A program made the translations under genes and the position numbers. Source: Leptospira levettii (GTDB lineage Bacteria > Spirochaetota > Leptospiria > Leptospirales > Leptospiraceae). From it: 64,000 nucleotides of DNA. How positions within the stretch are numbered: the first letter of the stretch is position 1; every line of letters starts with the position of its first letter. The stretch spans positions 372,001 through 436,000 of the forward strand of contig NZ_NPDM01000001.1 of the NCBI RefSeq assembly GCF_002812085.1, given 5' to 3'. This document shows positions 36,362 to 45,308 of the stretch, piece after piece. Under the pieces are notes generated by a model, which was not told the DNA's origin, did not search any database, and saw only the letters and a list, made by a program, of their open reading frames with translations.

Positions 36362-37456
36362 TCAATAGATACGTCGGATGGCAGTCGCAATCCTCTGTAC
36401 ATTATCTTTTGTTAAGTTAGGATAAATCGGGATACAATGACCTCTTTGGAATAACCTTTCTGCATTTGGGTATTCTAAGTGGTTTTCTTCCAAAACACGA
36501 TGAAGTGGTTCTTCTACTGTCCTTTGAGTTCCAATATGAATTGATTTGAAGTATCTTTGGATTTCTTCATAATTTTGTCCAGAAACAACAATCGGAAACC
36601 TTTGGAATGTATCTTCATTTGGATTTTGGAAAAAAGTTTCGAGCCTTGAGTTTTGAACTGCTTGCAAATACGCAGATGCAATTTTTTTCTTACGTTCTAA
36701 AATCACACCAAGTTTTGACAACTGTTCAATTCCAAGAGCTGCTTGGTAATCCACCAAATTATAATCATATTTTGGTTCACCAAAGTTACGTTTTGCGGAT
36801 GTTCCAGACTTATAAGATTTCACAACATTCGCCAATTGACTTTCAGCAGTGATGATCATGGCACCATTACCTGTTGTGATGATGTTCTCAGCACTGAGTC
36901 CACAGATAGCGATTTTAGTTTGTTTTCCAACTGTGATGGTTTCGGAAGTGGCACCAATTGCTTCGGTAAAGTCTTCAATCACTTCCAAGCCTTCGATGGA
37001 ATAATCAGTGATTCGTATGAGGGAACCAAAACTGTGATCAAACAAAGCAAACTTTGCACCCGATTCATTTTTTTTACGTAAAAATTCTTCAGGGCATGGG
37101 TGAAAAGAATTTCGTTTTAAATCCACAATCACTGGTTTTGCTTGGATTAAAAAAATCGCATCCAAAGCAGAGATTGGTGAATAACTCGATAACAAAACTG
37201 AATCACCCGCTTTTACACCTAATGCAAGTAAAGCGAGATGATAAGCAGAAGTTAAGGAATTTGAGGAAATGGCGTATTTGATTTTGAACGTATGGCAAAA
37301 TGTTTTTTCAAATCGTTCTACAATTTCACCTGTGGAAAGATGTTCTTCCACGAGACATTCTAAAACACCTTTCAGATCTTCTCTCGAAAGGGTAGGTTTG
37401 AAGAATTCGATGTTTTTTTCTTTTCGAATCGGTCTTTGTATTGTTTCGGTGCTCAT
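36362..37456 (-). CDS. DegT/DnrJ/EryC1-family protein lacking the PLP lysine
   Basis: 364 residues, normal length for sugar aminotransferases of this family. Familiar blocks are YAISSNSLTSAYHLALLALGVK, SYSPISALDAIFL, the PLP-ring Asp in VIEDFTEAIGA, and TTGNGAMI in place of TTGEGGM. The lysine that forms the Schiff base, five residues before the first Gly of that last block, is Asn 191 here (SAENIITTG). The Gln after the Asp region is also changed. So the usual transamination should not work; relatives that use His at this site act as dehydratases. A GAGGAG ribosome-binding site precedes the ATG. It abuts the ATP-grasp gene. Confidence 0.75.
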   Translation of the reverse strand: MSTETIQRPIRKEKNIEFFKPTLSREDLKGVLECLVEEHLSTGEIVERFEKTFCHTFKIKYAISSNSLTSAYHLALLALGVKAGDSVLLSSYSPISALDAIFLIQAKPVIVDLKRNSFHPCPEEFLRKKNESGAKFALFDHSFGSLIRITDYSIEGLEVIEDFTEAIGATSETITVGKQTKIAICGLSAENIITTGNGAMIITAESQLANVVKSYKSGTSAKRNFGEPKYDYNLVDYQAALGIEQLSKLGVILERKKKIASAYLQAVQNSRLETFFQNPNEDTFQRFPIVVSGQNYEEIQRYFKSIHIGTQRTVEEPLHRVLEENHLEYPNAERLFQRGHCIPIYPNLTKDNVQRIATAIRRIY

Positions 37457-37474
37457 CCAACAGCACTCCTCTTT

Positions 37475-37515
37475 ATTATGTCACTTAAATACTCGATTTA
37501 CGAATTATGTCACTT
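37475..37515. promoter_or_regulatory. Direct repeats in a divergent promoter region
   Basis: Two exact 12-bp copies of ATTATGTCACTT at 37475-37486 and 37504-37515, 29 bp apart. Read on the minus strand each contains CATAAT, a possible -10 box; on the plus strand another CATAAT lies at 37534-37539. Such spacing on one face of the helix suits a dimeric or cooperative regulator. It serves both arms of the cluster. Confidence 0.4.
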
Positions 37516-37559
37516 CATTTTTCGAAATGCGAACATAATTTTAGAAAATCATAGGAAAA

Positions 37560-38864
37560 TTGGTTCTGAGTAGACAAAGTTCCCAAAATATGACCGAAAC
37601 CATGGACCAAATTTACTCTTTATGGGCCGATCGATTGCGAAAGAACCAAGGGATCCGATCCCTGATGGAAGACTTAGGCCAGGCCACTGGTGACCCAAAT
37701 GAAATCCTCCTGGGTGGAGGTAACCCCGCTCCTATCCCAGAAGCCGAGGCGATTTTCGAAGAAACATTTGGTAAATTGGCAAAAGACCCCATCCTTCGTT
37801 CCCTTCTCGGTGATTACCAAGCACCCATTGGAAATGACTCCTTTCGTGAATTGGCTGCAGAGTATTTGTCACCACTCCTCCAATCGAAATTGAAAAAAGA
37901 GAACATTGCATTTTTTAACGGTAGCCAAAATGCCTATTCCTTCCTTCTAAACCTCCATTCAGGTCCTATGGCAGATGGGAGTTTTAAAAAAATACTATTA
38001 CCAGTGGTTCCAGAATACATTGGTTATGCGGACCAGTCCATTGCCGAGAATGTGTTTTTGGCAAAACCACCAAATGTAGTTTCCACTGGGAAAAACCGTT
38101 TCCGTTATGAGTTAAACCAATCCACTTTTGATCTAACGGGTGTCGGTGTATTGGCAATTTCAAGGCCAACCAATCCTACAGGAAATGTGTTACCTCTGGA
38201 ACACTTGGAATGGATGGAAAAAAGTACCACAAAACATAACATTCCCATTCTCATTGACCTTGCGTATGGAAATCCATTTCCAAATTTAATCGGCAAGGAA
38301 TCACCTATCCAATACAAAGAAGGACGAACTTTATCCCTAAGTTTTTCCAAAATCGGATTACCTGGGGTCAGGTTTGGAATTGTTGTTTCAGATGAAGAGA
38401 CGATTAATACCCTCTCCTCCTTCGCTGCTGTGTCAAACCTTGCTGTTGGAAATTTGGGAGTGTATATGATGCAGATCCTTTTCCAAGAAAATGTATTACC
38501 CAAGTTATCAGAAAACATCTTACGTCCGTTTTATGAAGCAAAAGCAAAACTCGCACTCAATCTGTTCACAGAGGCATTTGAAAAAATGGGAGTTGCGTAT
38601 GAAATCCATGATCCAATGGGAGGTTTTTTCCTCTGGATTCGATTTCCATCACTCTCCATTTCCAATCATGAATTGTATCACCTTTGTAAAGATAAACGGC
38701 TCTTCATTGTTTCAGGACATTATTTCTTTCCAGGATTAAACACTGATTTTTCGCATACGAAAGAATGCATACGTTTGACATATTGCCGTAAGGAAGAAGA
38801 ATTAGCCAGGGGAGCCCAAATCCTTGCAGAAATTGTGGCCTCTCACCAGGCGAAATCCAAATGA
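37560..38864 (+). CDS. avtA: Valine-pyruvate aminotransferase-type enzyme (AvtA-like)
   Basis: Up to 434 residues from a TTG with AGGA just before it; an ATG at 37590 would remove ten residues. It is a class I/II PLP aminotransferase: GGGNPAPIPEAE at the substrate-side N terminus, LPVVPEYIGYAD, ISRPTNPTGNVLP with the PLP-facing Asn, IDLAYG with the ring Asp, and the Schiff-base Lys in LSFSKIGLPGVRFGIV. The GLPGxR form is typical of AvtA, which makes alanine and 2-ketoisovalerate from valine and pyruvate. It overlaps the next gene by 4 bp. Confidence 0.82.
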   Translation: MVLSRQSSQNMTETMDQIYSLWADRLRKNQGIRSLMEDLGQATGDPNEILLGGGNPAPIPEAEAIFEETFGKLAKDPILRSLLGDYQAPIGNDSFRELAAEYLSPLLQSKLKKENIAFFNGSQNAYSFLLNLHSGPMADGSFKKILLPVVPEYIGYADQSIAENVFLAKPPNVVSTGKNRFRYELNQSTFDLTGVGVLAISRPTNPTGNVLPLEHLEWMEKSTTKHNIPILIDLAYGNPFPNLIGKESPIQYKEGRTLSLSFSKIGLPGVRFGIVVSDEETINTLSSFAAVSNLAVGNLGVYMMQILFQENVLPKLSENILRPFYEAKAKLALNLFTEAFEKMGVAYEIHDPMGGFFLWIRFPSLSISNHELYHLCKDKRLFIVSGHYFFPGLNTDFSHTKECIRLTYCRKEEELARGAQILAEIVASHQAKSK

Positions 38865-41179
38865 GTGAAGATAGTATCGATTTATCAGACACAGTCTTAG
38901 AGAATCCCTCATCCAAAGAGGAAAGTTCTTCTGAGAGACCTTCTGCTCAATCTTATATATTTTTGTCTGATTCTGTTGGTAGCCTAACACCCACAGCACG
39001 TTGTATCCTAGATGAATTGAAAGACTGGCACAAACGTGTAGAAAAACATGGGAGTAAAGAAAAACACGCATCTTACCTCATGACAGTGGACAAACTTCCA
39101 GAGGCTCTTGGGAAATATACAAACCTAGGAGCACAAGGAAGATCGGAAAACGCCATCCACCATGCACTCCGCCAAATTTTAGATATCGACCACCGTGGCC
39201 AAAACAGGGCTGCTTATGCATACCCATATCTCATTCGTACGGGAAGTAAAATCTCTTCCAAAATTGCCCTCATTGCACCACAAAACGAAAACAAGACGGA
39301 CACCCAACCTTACAGACAAGCTTGTTTTCGATTTTCACAAGAACTCATCAAAGTACTATTAGAAAACCGAGCTAAAAAAGGAAGGAATTGGGACGAAGAG
39401 AATCCTGGTTCTCTTCTTTTACAAAAAAACAAAGATGGGAATACTTGGCTTTATCCAAAGTTAGGTTCTCTCGAAGCAGAGATATCCTCACTGGTTCGCA
39501 AAGGATTTGGAAACTTACCCTATATCCCGATGCCAGATTTTTTACAAGACTTCACACTCTTTGCAAGAGAACAAAACTTGGCACTTCCTATCTTAACGGA
39601 TTATCATATTGTCATCGATGAACTGAATATTTTACCAGATGGAAGTTTCAAACGATTACCAGAAGTAGTAAACCAAATCCTAGCACACTTAAATGGATTG
39701 GAACATTTTGCTAAAGAACAACTTACAAAACTGGCAAAAGATGCAAAATACGAATCGTTTTTAGCACAATTTAATGAATACATTTCTGTTCCAAAATTTT
39801 CTTCTTTAGAAGCAAAGATGAACCCGGAAGAAGAAGTGAAAAAGTTTTTATCAATCATCGAAAACTTTCCTGTACCTGCAGAAAAAAACAACCGTGCACT
39901 TTCCATCAAAGAAACGATCGATCTCAGCATTAAAATCTTAAAACGTCTCGCTGAAGAAAAAGGATCTGTTTTAACCAGAAAAGATGATAGTATATATGGA
40001 ACTGTCAAAAATGCAGTCATCAGTAAAATTCCGGAACATACAAAAAATCATAATACACTACTTCGTATCAACTTCGAAGAAGAAGTAGCAAATGCTGGGA
40101 TCACGGATCCAGCTAAAGTGTCCGAATACATCAAACGATTAAAAGACGATGTATTTTCCGAACATTCCTACTACGAAGAAAAAACTCCGGATGGTCGTTC
40201 GGTTTATTATGTTGTTGACCATGGGTATATGGCAGCAGTCATCCACAAACTTGCGTTTGAAGGGAGAACTAACCCGGAATACAAAAAACAATTGGGTTAT
40301 GCTAAAATCATCAATCATAAACTTTCTAATCCCAAACATCCAGGACTCAATAGCAAACTCAAACCCGAGTTAATTGCAAAACTCAATGCAGATGTCAAAA
40401 ATATGGAAGTGGAAGAATTGGAAAAAGAAAGGTCCAATGAAATCCGATCACGTTTTAATGTAATCCCAGGGATTTTAACCTTCGTTGTGAGTACGATGAT
40501 TTTTATCACAGGAGCGTATTACTTACGTTCAGCAATGCCAATCTTTTTTGGTGTTCCTTTTTCTGTGGTTCTTGGATTTTTAGCAGCGATTTATTTTAGA
40601 GAAAAAACGACAGAAGAAATCCGAGAAGACATTAAAAATTCAGGGAAGTTTTCAGGTGTGGGTGACTGGGGTAAACCAAGTTATTCTTCCGGTTCCTCAA
40701 CAAGTTATGAAGAAGAACAGGAGACGAGCAAAAAAGAAGAAAAACTTTCTCACATTTACAAAGCTGCCGACAATTTTGTTTTTCCAAAACGATTTAATAA
40801 AATCACTGACAAAGTGTTAGATCCAAAATCGTTACGATCCCGCATCTACGAAAATTTGGACAATATCAAACGGAACAATATGACTCTCGCCAAAGAAAAA
40901 GATGAGGATAAAGTTGCTTCCACTGTTGAATATGCAGTATTACAATCCGTTTCCACGATCCTAATTCCCGATGAAGTGGCGGTGAGAGACCTTCCAAACA
41001 CAATTCTCATCAACCGAAATGATATGAAATCTGCGCTTTTCCGAAGCCAATTGGCAGATTTTTACCGCGAAGAGATGAACAAAAAGAAGTTCGATAAAAA
41101 ATTAGTCAAATACTACACCTATCTCATCAATACAGTTGAGATGGAGTATTACAAATACCTTCCGAAAAAACGAGTTTAG
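38861..41179 (+). CDS. Large membrane protein of unknown function
   Basis: 772 residues. The N terminus is acidic and Ser-rich (SSKEESSSERPS), then comes a long soluble helical region up to about residue 530. Two adjacent hydrophobic helices (about 532-575: ILTFVVSTMIFITGAYYL and PFSVVLGFLAAIYF) form a hairpin anchor. A Ser/Glu-rich linker (GSSTSYEEEQETSKKEE) leads to a final 120-residue helical part. No signal peptide, so both soluble parts face the cytoplasm. It is translationally coupled to avtA. No family recognised. Confidence 0.7.
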   Translation: MSEDSIDLSDTVLENPSSKEESSSERPSAQSYIFLSDSVGSLTPTARCILDELKDWHKRVEKHGSKEKHASYLMTVDKLPEALGKYTNLGAQGRSENAIHHALRQILDIDHRGQNRAAYAYPYLIRTGSKISSKIALIAPQNENKTDTQPYRQACFRFSQELIKVLLENRAKKGRNWDEENPGSLLLQKNKDGNTWLYPKLGSLEAEISSLVRKGFGNLPYIPMPDFLQDFTLFAREQNLALPILTDYHIVIDELNILPDGSFKRLPEVVNQILAHLNGLEHFAKEQLTKLAKDAKYESFLAQFNEYISVPKFSSLEAKMNPEEEVKKFLSIIENFPVPAEKNNRALSIKETIDLSIKILKRLAEEKGSVLTRKDDSIYGTVKNAVISKIPEHTKNHNTLLRINFEEEVANAGITDPAKVSEYIKRLKDDVFSEHSYYEEKTPDGRSVYYVVDHGYMAAVIHKLAFEGRTNPEYKKQLGYAKIINHKLSNPKHPGLNSKLKPELIAKLNADVKNMEVEELEKERSNEIRSRFNVIPGILTFVVSTMIFITGAYYLRSAMPIFFGVPFSVVLGFLAAIYFREKTTEEIREDIKNSGKFSGVGDWGKPSYSSGSSTSYEEEQETSKKEEKLSHIYKAADNFVFPKRFNKITDKVLDPKSLRSRIYENLDNIKRNNMTLAKEKDEDKVASTVEYAVLQSVSTILIPDEVAVRDLPNTILINRNDMKSALFRSQLADFYREEMNKKKFDKKLVKYYTYLINTVEMEYYKYLPKKRV

Positions 41180-41218
41180 AACCTAAAATCATTTGATTCT
41201 CTGTGGGACATACCTCCT

Positions 41219-43495
41219 ATGGAGTTGATGTATCAAAACGGTATCGTACAATTTCCTATCATCATCATTGATGAAGATTTTCGTTCCGAAAATGCCAGTG
41301 GTCTTGGCATTCGAGCTATTGCAAAGGCCTTAGAAGGCGAAGGAATCGAAGTTTTGGGTGTGACCAGTTATGGAGACCTCACGAGTTTTGTACAACAACA
41401 AAGCCGGGCTTGTGGATTCATTCTCTCCATTGATGATGAAGAGTTCACGCCTGAAACAGAAGGGGAAGTGCCAGATGCACTACGCCAACTCAAAGACTTT
41501 GTGACCCAAGTGCGTCATAGAAACGCAGACATCCCTCTTTTTTTATATGGCGAAACGAGAACAAGTCGCCACATTCCCAATAGCATATTAAAAGAACTCC
41601 ATGGTTTCATCCATATGTTTGAAGACACACCGGAGTTTATGGCACGCGCCATCCACAGAGAAGTAAAATCGTATTTAGATAGCCTTCCTCCTCCTTTTTT
41701 CCGAGCACTCACTCAATATGCACATGATGGAAGTTATAGTTGGCACTGCCCTGGTCACTCTGGTGGTGTTGCGTTTTTAAAAAGTCCAGTAGGTCAAATG
41801 TTCCATCAGTTTTTTGGTGAGAACATGTTACGAGCTGACGTATGTAATGCGGTAGATGAACTCGGACAACTTTTGGATCACACTGGTCCCATTTCCGCCA
41901 GTGAAAGGAATGCTGCACGGATTTTCCAATGTGATAGTTTGTACTTTGTGACAAACGGAACATCCACTTCAAACAAAATCGTTTGGCATAGTACTGTGGC
42001 ACCTGGAGACGTTGTGATTGTTGACCGTAACTGCCACAAAAGTATCTTACATGCGATCACCATGACGGGAGCCATTCCTGTTTTCCTGATGCCTACACGA
42101 AACCATTTTGGAATCATCGGCCCTATTCCCAAATCTGAATTCACATGGGAAAACATCAAAAAGAAGATCGCCGAACACCCGTTTGCTAAACATGTCAAAG
42201 GGAATCCAAGAATTCTAACCATTACTCAAAGTACTTACGATGGAATTTTGTATAATGTGGAAGACATCAAGTCCGAGTTAGATGGAAAAATTTCTACTCT
42301 TCATTTTGATGAAGCTTGGTTACCTCATGCTGCGTTCCATCGATTTTATACAGGTATGCATGCGATAGGATCTGACAGACCACGTCCAAAAGAAAGTATG
42401 ATCTTTGCAACACAGTCCACTCACAAACTTCTCGCGGGACTCTCACAAGCAAGCCAGATCCTTGTCCAAAATAGTGAAAAGGAAACCTTAGATCGAAACT
42501 TATTCAATGAAGCATTTTTGATGCATACAAGTACAAGTCCACAATATGCCATCATTGCCTCTTGTGATGTTGCCGCGGCGATGATGGAATCACCTGGTGG
42601 AAATGCCCTTGTGGAAGAATCCATCGAAGAGGCGTTAGACTTCAGACGTGCGATGCGCAAAGTGGATTTGGAACTAGAAGAAGACTGGTGGTTTAGTGTT
42701 TGGGGTCCAGAAGCCCTTGCCGAAGAAGGTGCAGGCGAACGAGATGAATGGATCCTCAAAGCAAATGATCGTTGGCATGGGTTTGGCGACATTGCTGAAG
42801 GATTTAATATGCTCGATCCGATCAAAGCAACTGTCATCACACCTGGTATGAGTGTGGAAGGTGAATTTGCTGATTGGGGAATCCCTGCTCTCATTCTTAC
42901 CAAGTACCTCGCTGAACACGGGATCATCGTAGAAAAAACAGGGCTTTATAGTTTTTTCATCATGTTTACTATCGGTATTACAAAAGGCCGTTGGAATACA
43001 ATGGTCACTGAATTACAACAGTTCAAAGATGATTATGATTCCAATCAACCTTTGTGGAGAGTGATGCCAAAGTTTACAGCAGCACATCCCAAATACGATC
43101 GTATTGGTTTACGTGACCTTTGCCAATCCATGCACGAAGTCTACAGAGCCAATAACATCTCTCACCTAACAACAGAGATGTATTTGAGTCCGATGATCCC
43201 AGCGATGAAACCATCAGAAGCGTTTGCGAAAATGGCACACCGCGACATCGAACGAGTTCCCATCGATGAATTGGAAGGAAGGATCACTTCCGTGTTACTC
43301 ACTCCATATCCACCAGGGATTCCACTCCTCATCCCAGGAGAAAAATTTAACTCTACGATCATTCGTTACTTACAGTTTGCTCGAGAGTTTAACACAAAAT
43401 TCCCTGGGTTCGAAACGGACATCCATGGTCTTGTAGAAGAAAAATCAGAATCAGGAATTTTGACATACTTCGTTGACTGTGTGATTGAGTCTTAA
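41219..43495 (+). CDS. Orn/Lys/Arg decarboxylase family protein
   Basis: 758 residues (or three fewer if the ATG at 41228 is used). The N-terminal wing is a response-regulator-like fold (FPIIIIDEDFRS), followed by the PLP-binding core: SWHCPGHSGG, FVTNGTSTSNKIV, VDRNCHKSILHA, LHFDEAWLPHA and the Schiff-base Lys 403 in STHKLLAGLSQAS. This is the fold type I AdiA/CadA/SpeF group that makes agmatine, cadaverine or putrescine. I cannot choose the amino acid from sequence alone. As a polyamine or acid-stress enzyme it stands at the end of the plus-strand arm, 39 bp after the membrane-protein gene. Confidence 0.88.
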   Translation: MELMYQNGIVQFPIIIIDEDFRSENASGLGIRAIAKALEGEGIEVLGVTSYGDLTSFVQQQSRACGFILSIDDEEFTPETEGEVPDALRQLKDFVTQVRHRNADIPLFLYGETRTSRHIPNSILKELHGFIHMFEDTPEFMARAIHREVKSYLDSLPPPFFRALTQYAHDGSYSWHCPGHSGGVAFLKSPVGQMFHQFFGENMLRADVCNAVDELGQLLDHTGPISASERNAARIFQCDSLYFVTNGTSTSNKIVWHSTVAPGDVVIVDRNCHKSILHAITMTGAIPVFLMPTRNHFGIIGPIPKSEFTWENIKKKIAEHPFAKHVKGNPRILTITQSTYDGILYNVEDIKSELDGKISTLHFDEAWLPHAAFHRFYTGMHAIGSDRPRPKESMIFATQSTHKLLAGLSQASQILVQNSEKETLDRNLFNEAFLMHTSTSPQYAIIASCDVAAAMMESPGGNALVEESIEEALDFRRAMRKVDLELEEDWWFSVWGPEALAEEGAGERDEWILKANDRWHGFGDIAEGFNMLDPIKATVITPGMSVEGEFADWGIPALILTKYLAEHGIIVEKTGLYSFFIMFTIGITKGRWNTMVTELQQFKDDYDSNQPLWRVMPKFTAAHPKYDRIGLRDLCQSMHEVYRANNISHLTTEMYLSPMIPAMKPSEAFAKMAHRDIERVPIDELEGRITSVLLTPYPPGIPLLIPGEKFNSTIIRYLQFAREFNTKFPGFETDIHGLVEEKSESGILTYFVDCVIES

Positions 43496-43528
43496 GTCGA
43501 TAAAACCAAAGAAACAAAATCTCTTAAA

Positions 43529-43564
43529 AAATCTCTCGTGCAGTGTATGCTGCACGAAAGATTT
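43529..43564. terminator. Long hairpin after the decarboxylase gene
   Basis: Stem TCGTGCAG (43536-43543) with CTGCACGA (43550-43557), extended by AAATCT and AGATTT outside. It lies between convergent genes and could end transcripts from both sides, though neither strand has a long T run directly after the stem. Confidence 0.55.
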
Positions 43565-43633
43565 ATCTTTGAACGTTGTACCTTCGATTCAGAATATTTC
43601 ATTCAAAATGATATGATTGTTTTTTTTGATGGG

Positions 43634-44257
43634 TTATTCCCATTCAATCATTCGTACAACATCTTTCAAACAATCTTCCCTAGTGGACTGGTCCCCTTTT
43701 GCAGACGGGAGACCTGAATACCATTTGCCATCAGGGAATTTTAAATCGACCCAATAAGTAAAGAGAGTTGTTTCTCCATTATTGTTTTTGATTTCGATGT
43801 TCAAAAGTTTTAAATCCGAAACTCCTGTTTCTTTATAAAAGGTTTCTCCATTTTTGGTTCGGATGCGGATCTTTTTGGGCAGGACTTCGTAAGTGGTTCC
43901 TTTTTTTTCTTCGCGTTTTGATTTGAGTTCCCAAGAATCAATTTTAATCGAATCAAGTTCTGCTATTGTTAATTTCTTTTTGTATAAAATCCCATCTTTT
44001 GTATGTTCGAAAAAAATCGACTGACTACCGCTAGTTGATTCTCCTCGAACCGTTCGCCCATCACAAAGGGTTAGGTTTAAAACCTTTGGTTCACCAGAAT
44101 CTTTTTCACCACGGGCATTTCTTGGTTCTTTCGTTTCTTCATTTGGTATAGAAGGCAGACTAGGTTCTTTTGGCATTCGTGGTTCTCCGAAGGTCGGTGA
44201 AAAAAAACCGAGGGTTCCGAGCCAAAGAAAGAGTCGCAGTCGAAGTAAGTAGTCCAT
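43634..44257 (-). CDS. Exported hypothetical protein
   Basis: 207 residues from the Met at 44257, which has AAGG at good spacing; a Met at 44275 would add six residues and overlap the divergent gene's start. A signal peptide (residues 1-23) is followed by a Pro/Glu/Lys linker and a beta-rich region with LTLCDGRTVRGES, like the small beta-barrel repeats in exported Leptospira proteins. Two cysteines are far apart. Function unknown. Confidence 0.7.
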   Translation of the reverse strand: MDYLLRLRLFLWLGTLGFFSPTFGEPRMPKEPSLPSIPNEETKEPRNARGEKDSGEPKVLNLTLCDGRTVRGESTSGSQSIFFEHTKDGILYKKKLTIAELDSIKIDSWELKSKREEKKGTTYEVLPKKIRIRTKNGETFYKETGVSDLKLLNIEIKNNNGETTLFTYWVDLKFPDGKWYSGLPSAKGDQSTREDCLKDVVRMIEWE

Positions 44258-44273
44258 ATTCTGACCTTTATCC

Positions 44274-45308
44274 ATGGATGCATTTCTGACTGCAACTTTT
44301 CAAACCCTTCCCTTACCATTCCTTATCCTTGTCATCATTGGCTCTATCCTTGTCCTTGGAAAAGCTGCTGATGTTTTGGTTGATGAAGCCGTTTCCCTCT
44401 CCACAAGATGGGGAGTACCGAAGATGATCATTGGTGCAACGATTGTCAGCTTAGGAACCACTCTTCCCGAAGTATCTGTTTCTGTACTCGCAGCTCTCGA
44501 AGGGAATCCAGGCATTGCTCTGGGAAATGCGGTGGGATCAATTATCTGCGATACAGGACTCATCCTCGGGATTGCGATTCTCATCTCCCCACCTGACATC
44601 GACAAGCGCCTTGTCAACCGCCAAGGTTGGATCCAAGTTCTCAGTGGATTTTTACTTGTGTTTGCGGCCTTACCATGGTCAAACCTGACATCCATTTTCA
44701 CAACTGGTGGACGAATTGACCAAGGAACAGGGATTGTCTTTTTAATTTTGCTCGGTGTTTATGTTTACCTAAGCATTCGTTGGTCAAGGTCCAAACCAGG
44801 GGAACTCGAAGCAGGTCTCGATGACACAACTGAATATGATGAGTCTCCCTTTTGGATTGTTTTTTTAAAACTCGTGGTAGCGATCACACTTGTGATTTTA
44901 TCCTCGAAAGTGCTCATCCCTTCTGTACAAGAAACAGCGATTCGTTTGTCAATTCCTGAATCCATCATTGGGGCAACTCTTGTAGCCTTTGGAACCAGTT
45001 TGCCTGAACTTGTCACTGCCATCCAAGCCTCAAGGCGTGGACACTCTGAACTTGCTGTGGGTAATATCATTGGCGCCGATATCTTAAACGTTCTCTTTGT
45101 ATCCGGTGCAGCAGCTGCTGTTACAAAAAATGGTCTCGAAGCACCCGTAAGTTTTTTCAGTTTTTATTTTCCGTCGATGCTCATTGTTCTCGTTTTATTC
45201 CGTTTGGGAATTGTATTCTCAAAAGATAAAATCAAACGTCCGTTTGGTGTATTTTTACTAGTGATCTATGTAATCGCAACAATCGCTGGGTTTATCTTTA
45301 AAGGTTAA
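44274..45308 (+). CDS. Calcium/sodium antiporter (CaCA family)
   Basis: 344 residues and about ten membrane helices in two homologous halves. Each half carries the alpha-repeat: GTTLPEVSVSVLAALEGNPGI and GNAVGSIICDTGLIL in the first, GTSLPELVTAIQASRRGHSEL and GNIIGADILNVLF in the second. These hold the acidic ion-binding residues. The protein is the YrbG-like bacterial type, exporting Ca or exchanging K/Na. The last 11 bp overlap the dprA 3' end. Confidence 0.93.
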   Translation: MDAFLTATFQTLPLPFLILVIIGSILVLGKAADVLVDEAVSLSTRWGVPKMIIGATIVSLGTTLPEVSVSVLAALEGNPGIALGNAVGSIICDTGLILGIAILISPPDIDKRLVNRQGWIQVLSGFLLVFAALPWSNLTSIFTTGGRIDQGTGIVFLILLGVYVYLSIRWSRSKPGELEAGLDDTTEYDESPFWIVFLKLVVAITLVILSSKVLIPSVQETAIRLSIPESIIGATLVAFGTSLPELVTAIQASRRGHSELAVGNIIGADILNVLFVSGAAAAVTKNGLEAPVSFFSFYFPSMLIVLVLFRLGIVFSKDKIKRPFGVFLLVIYVIATIAGFIFKG

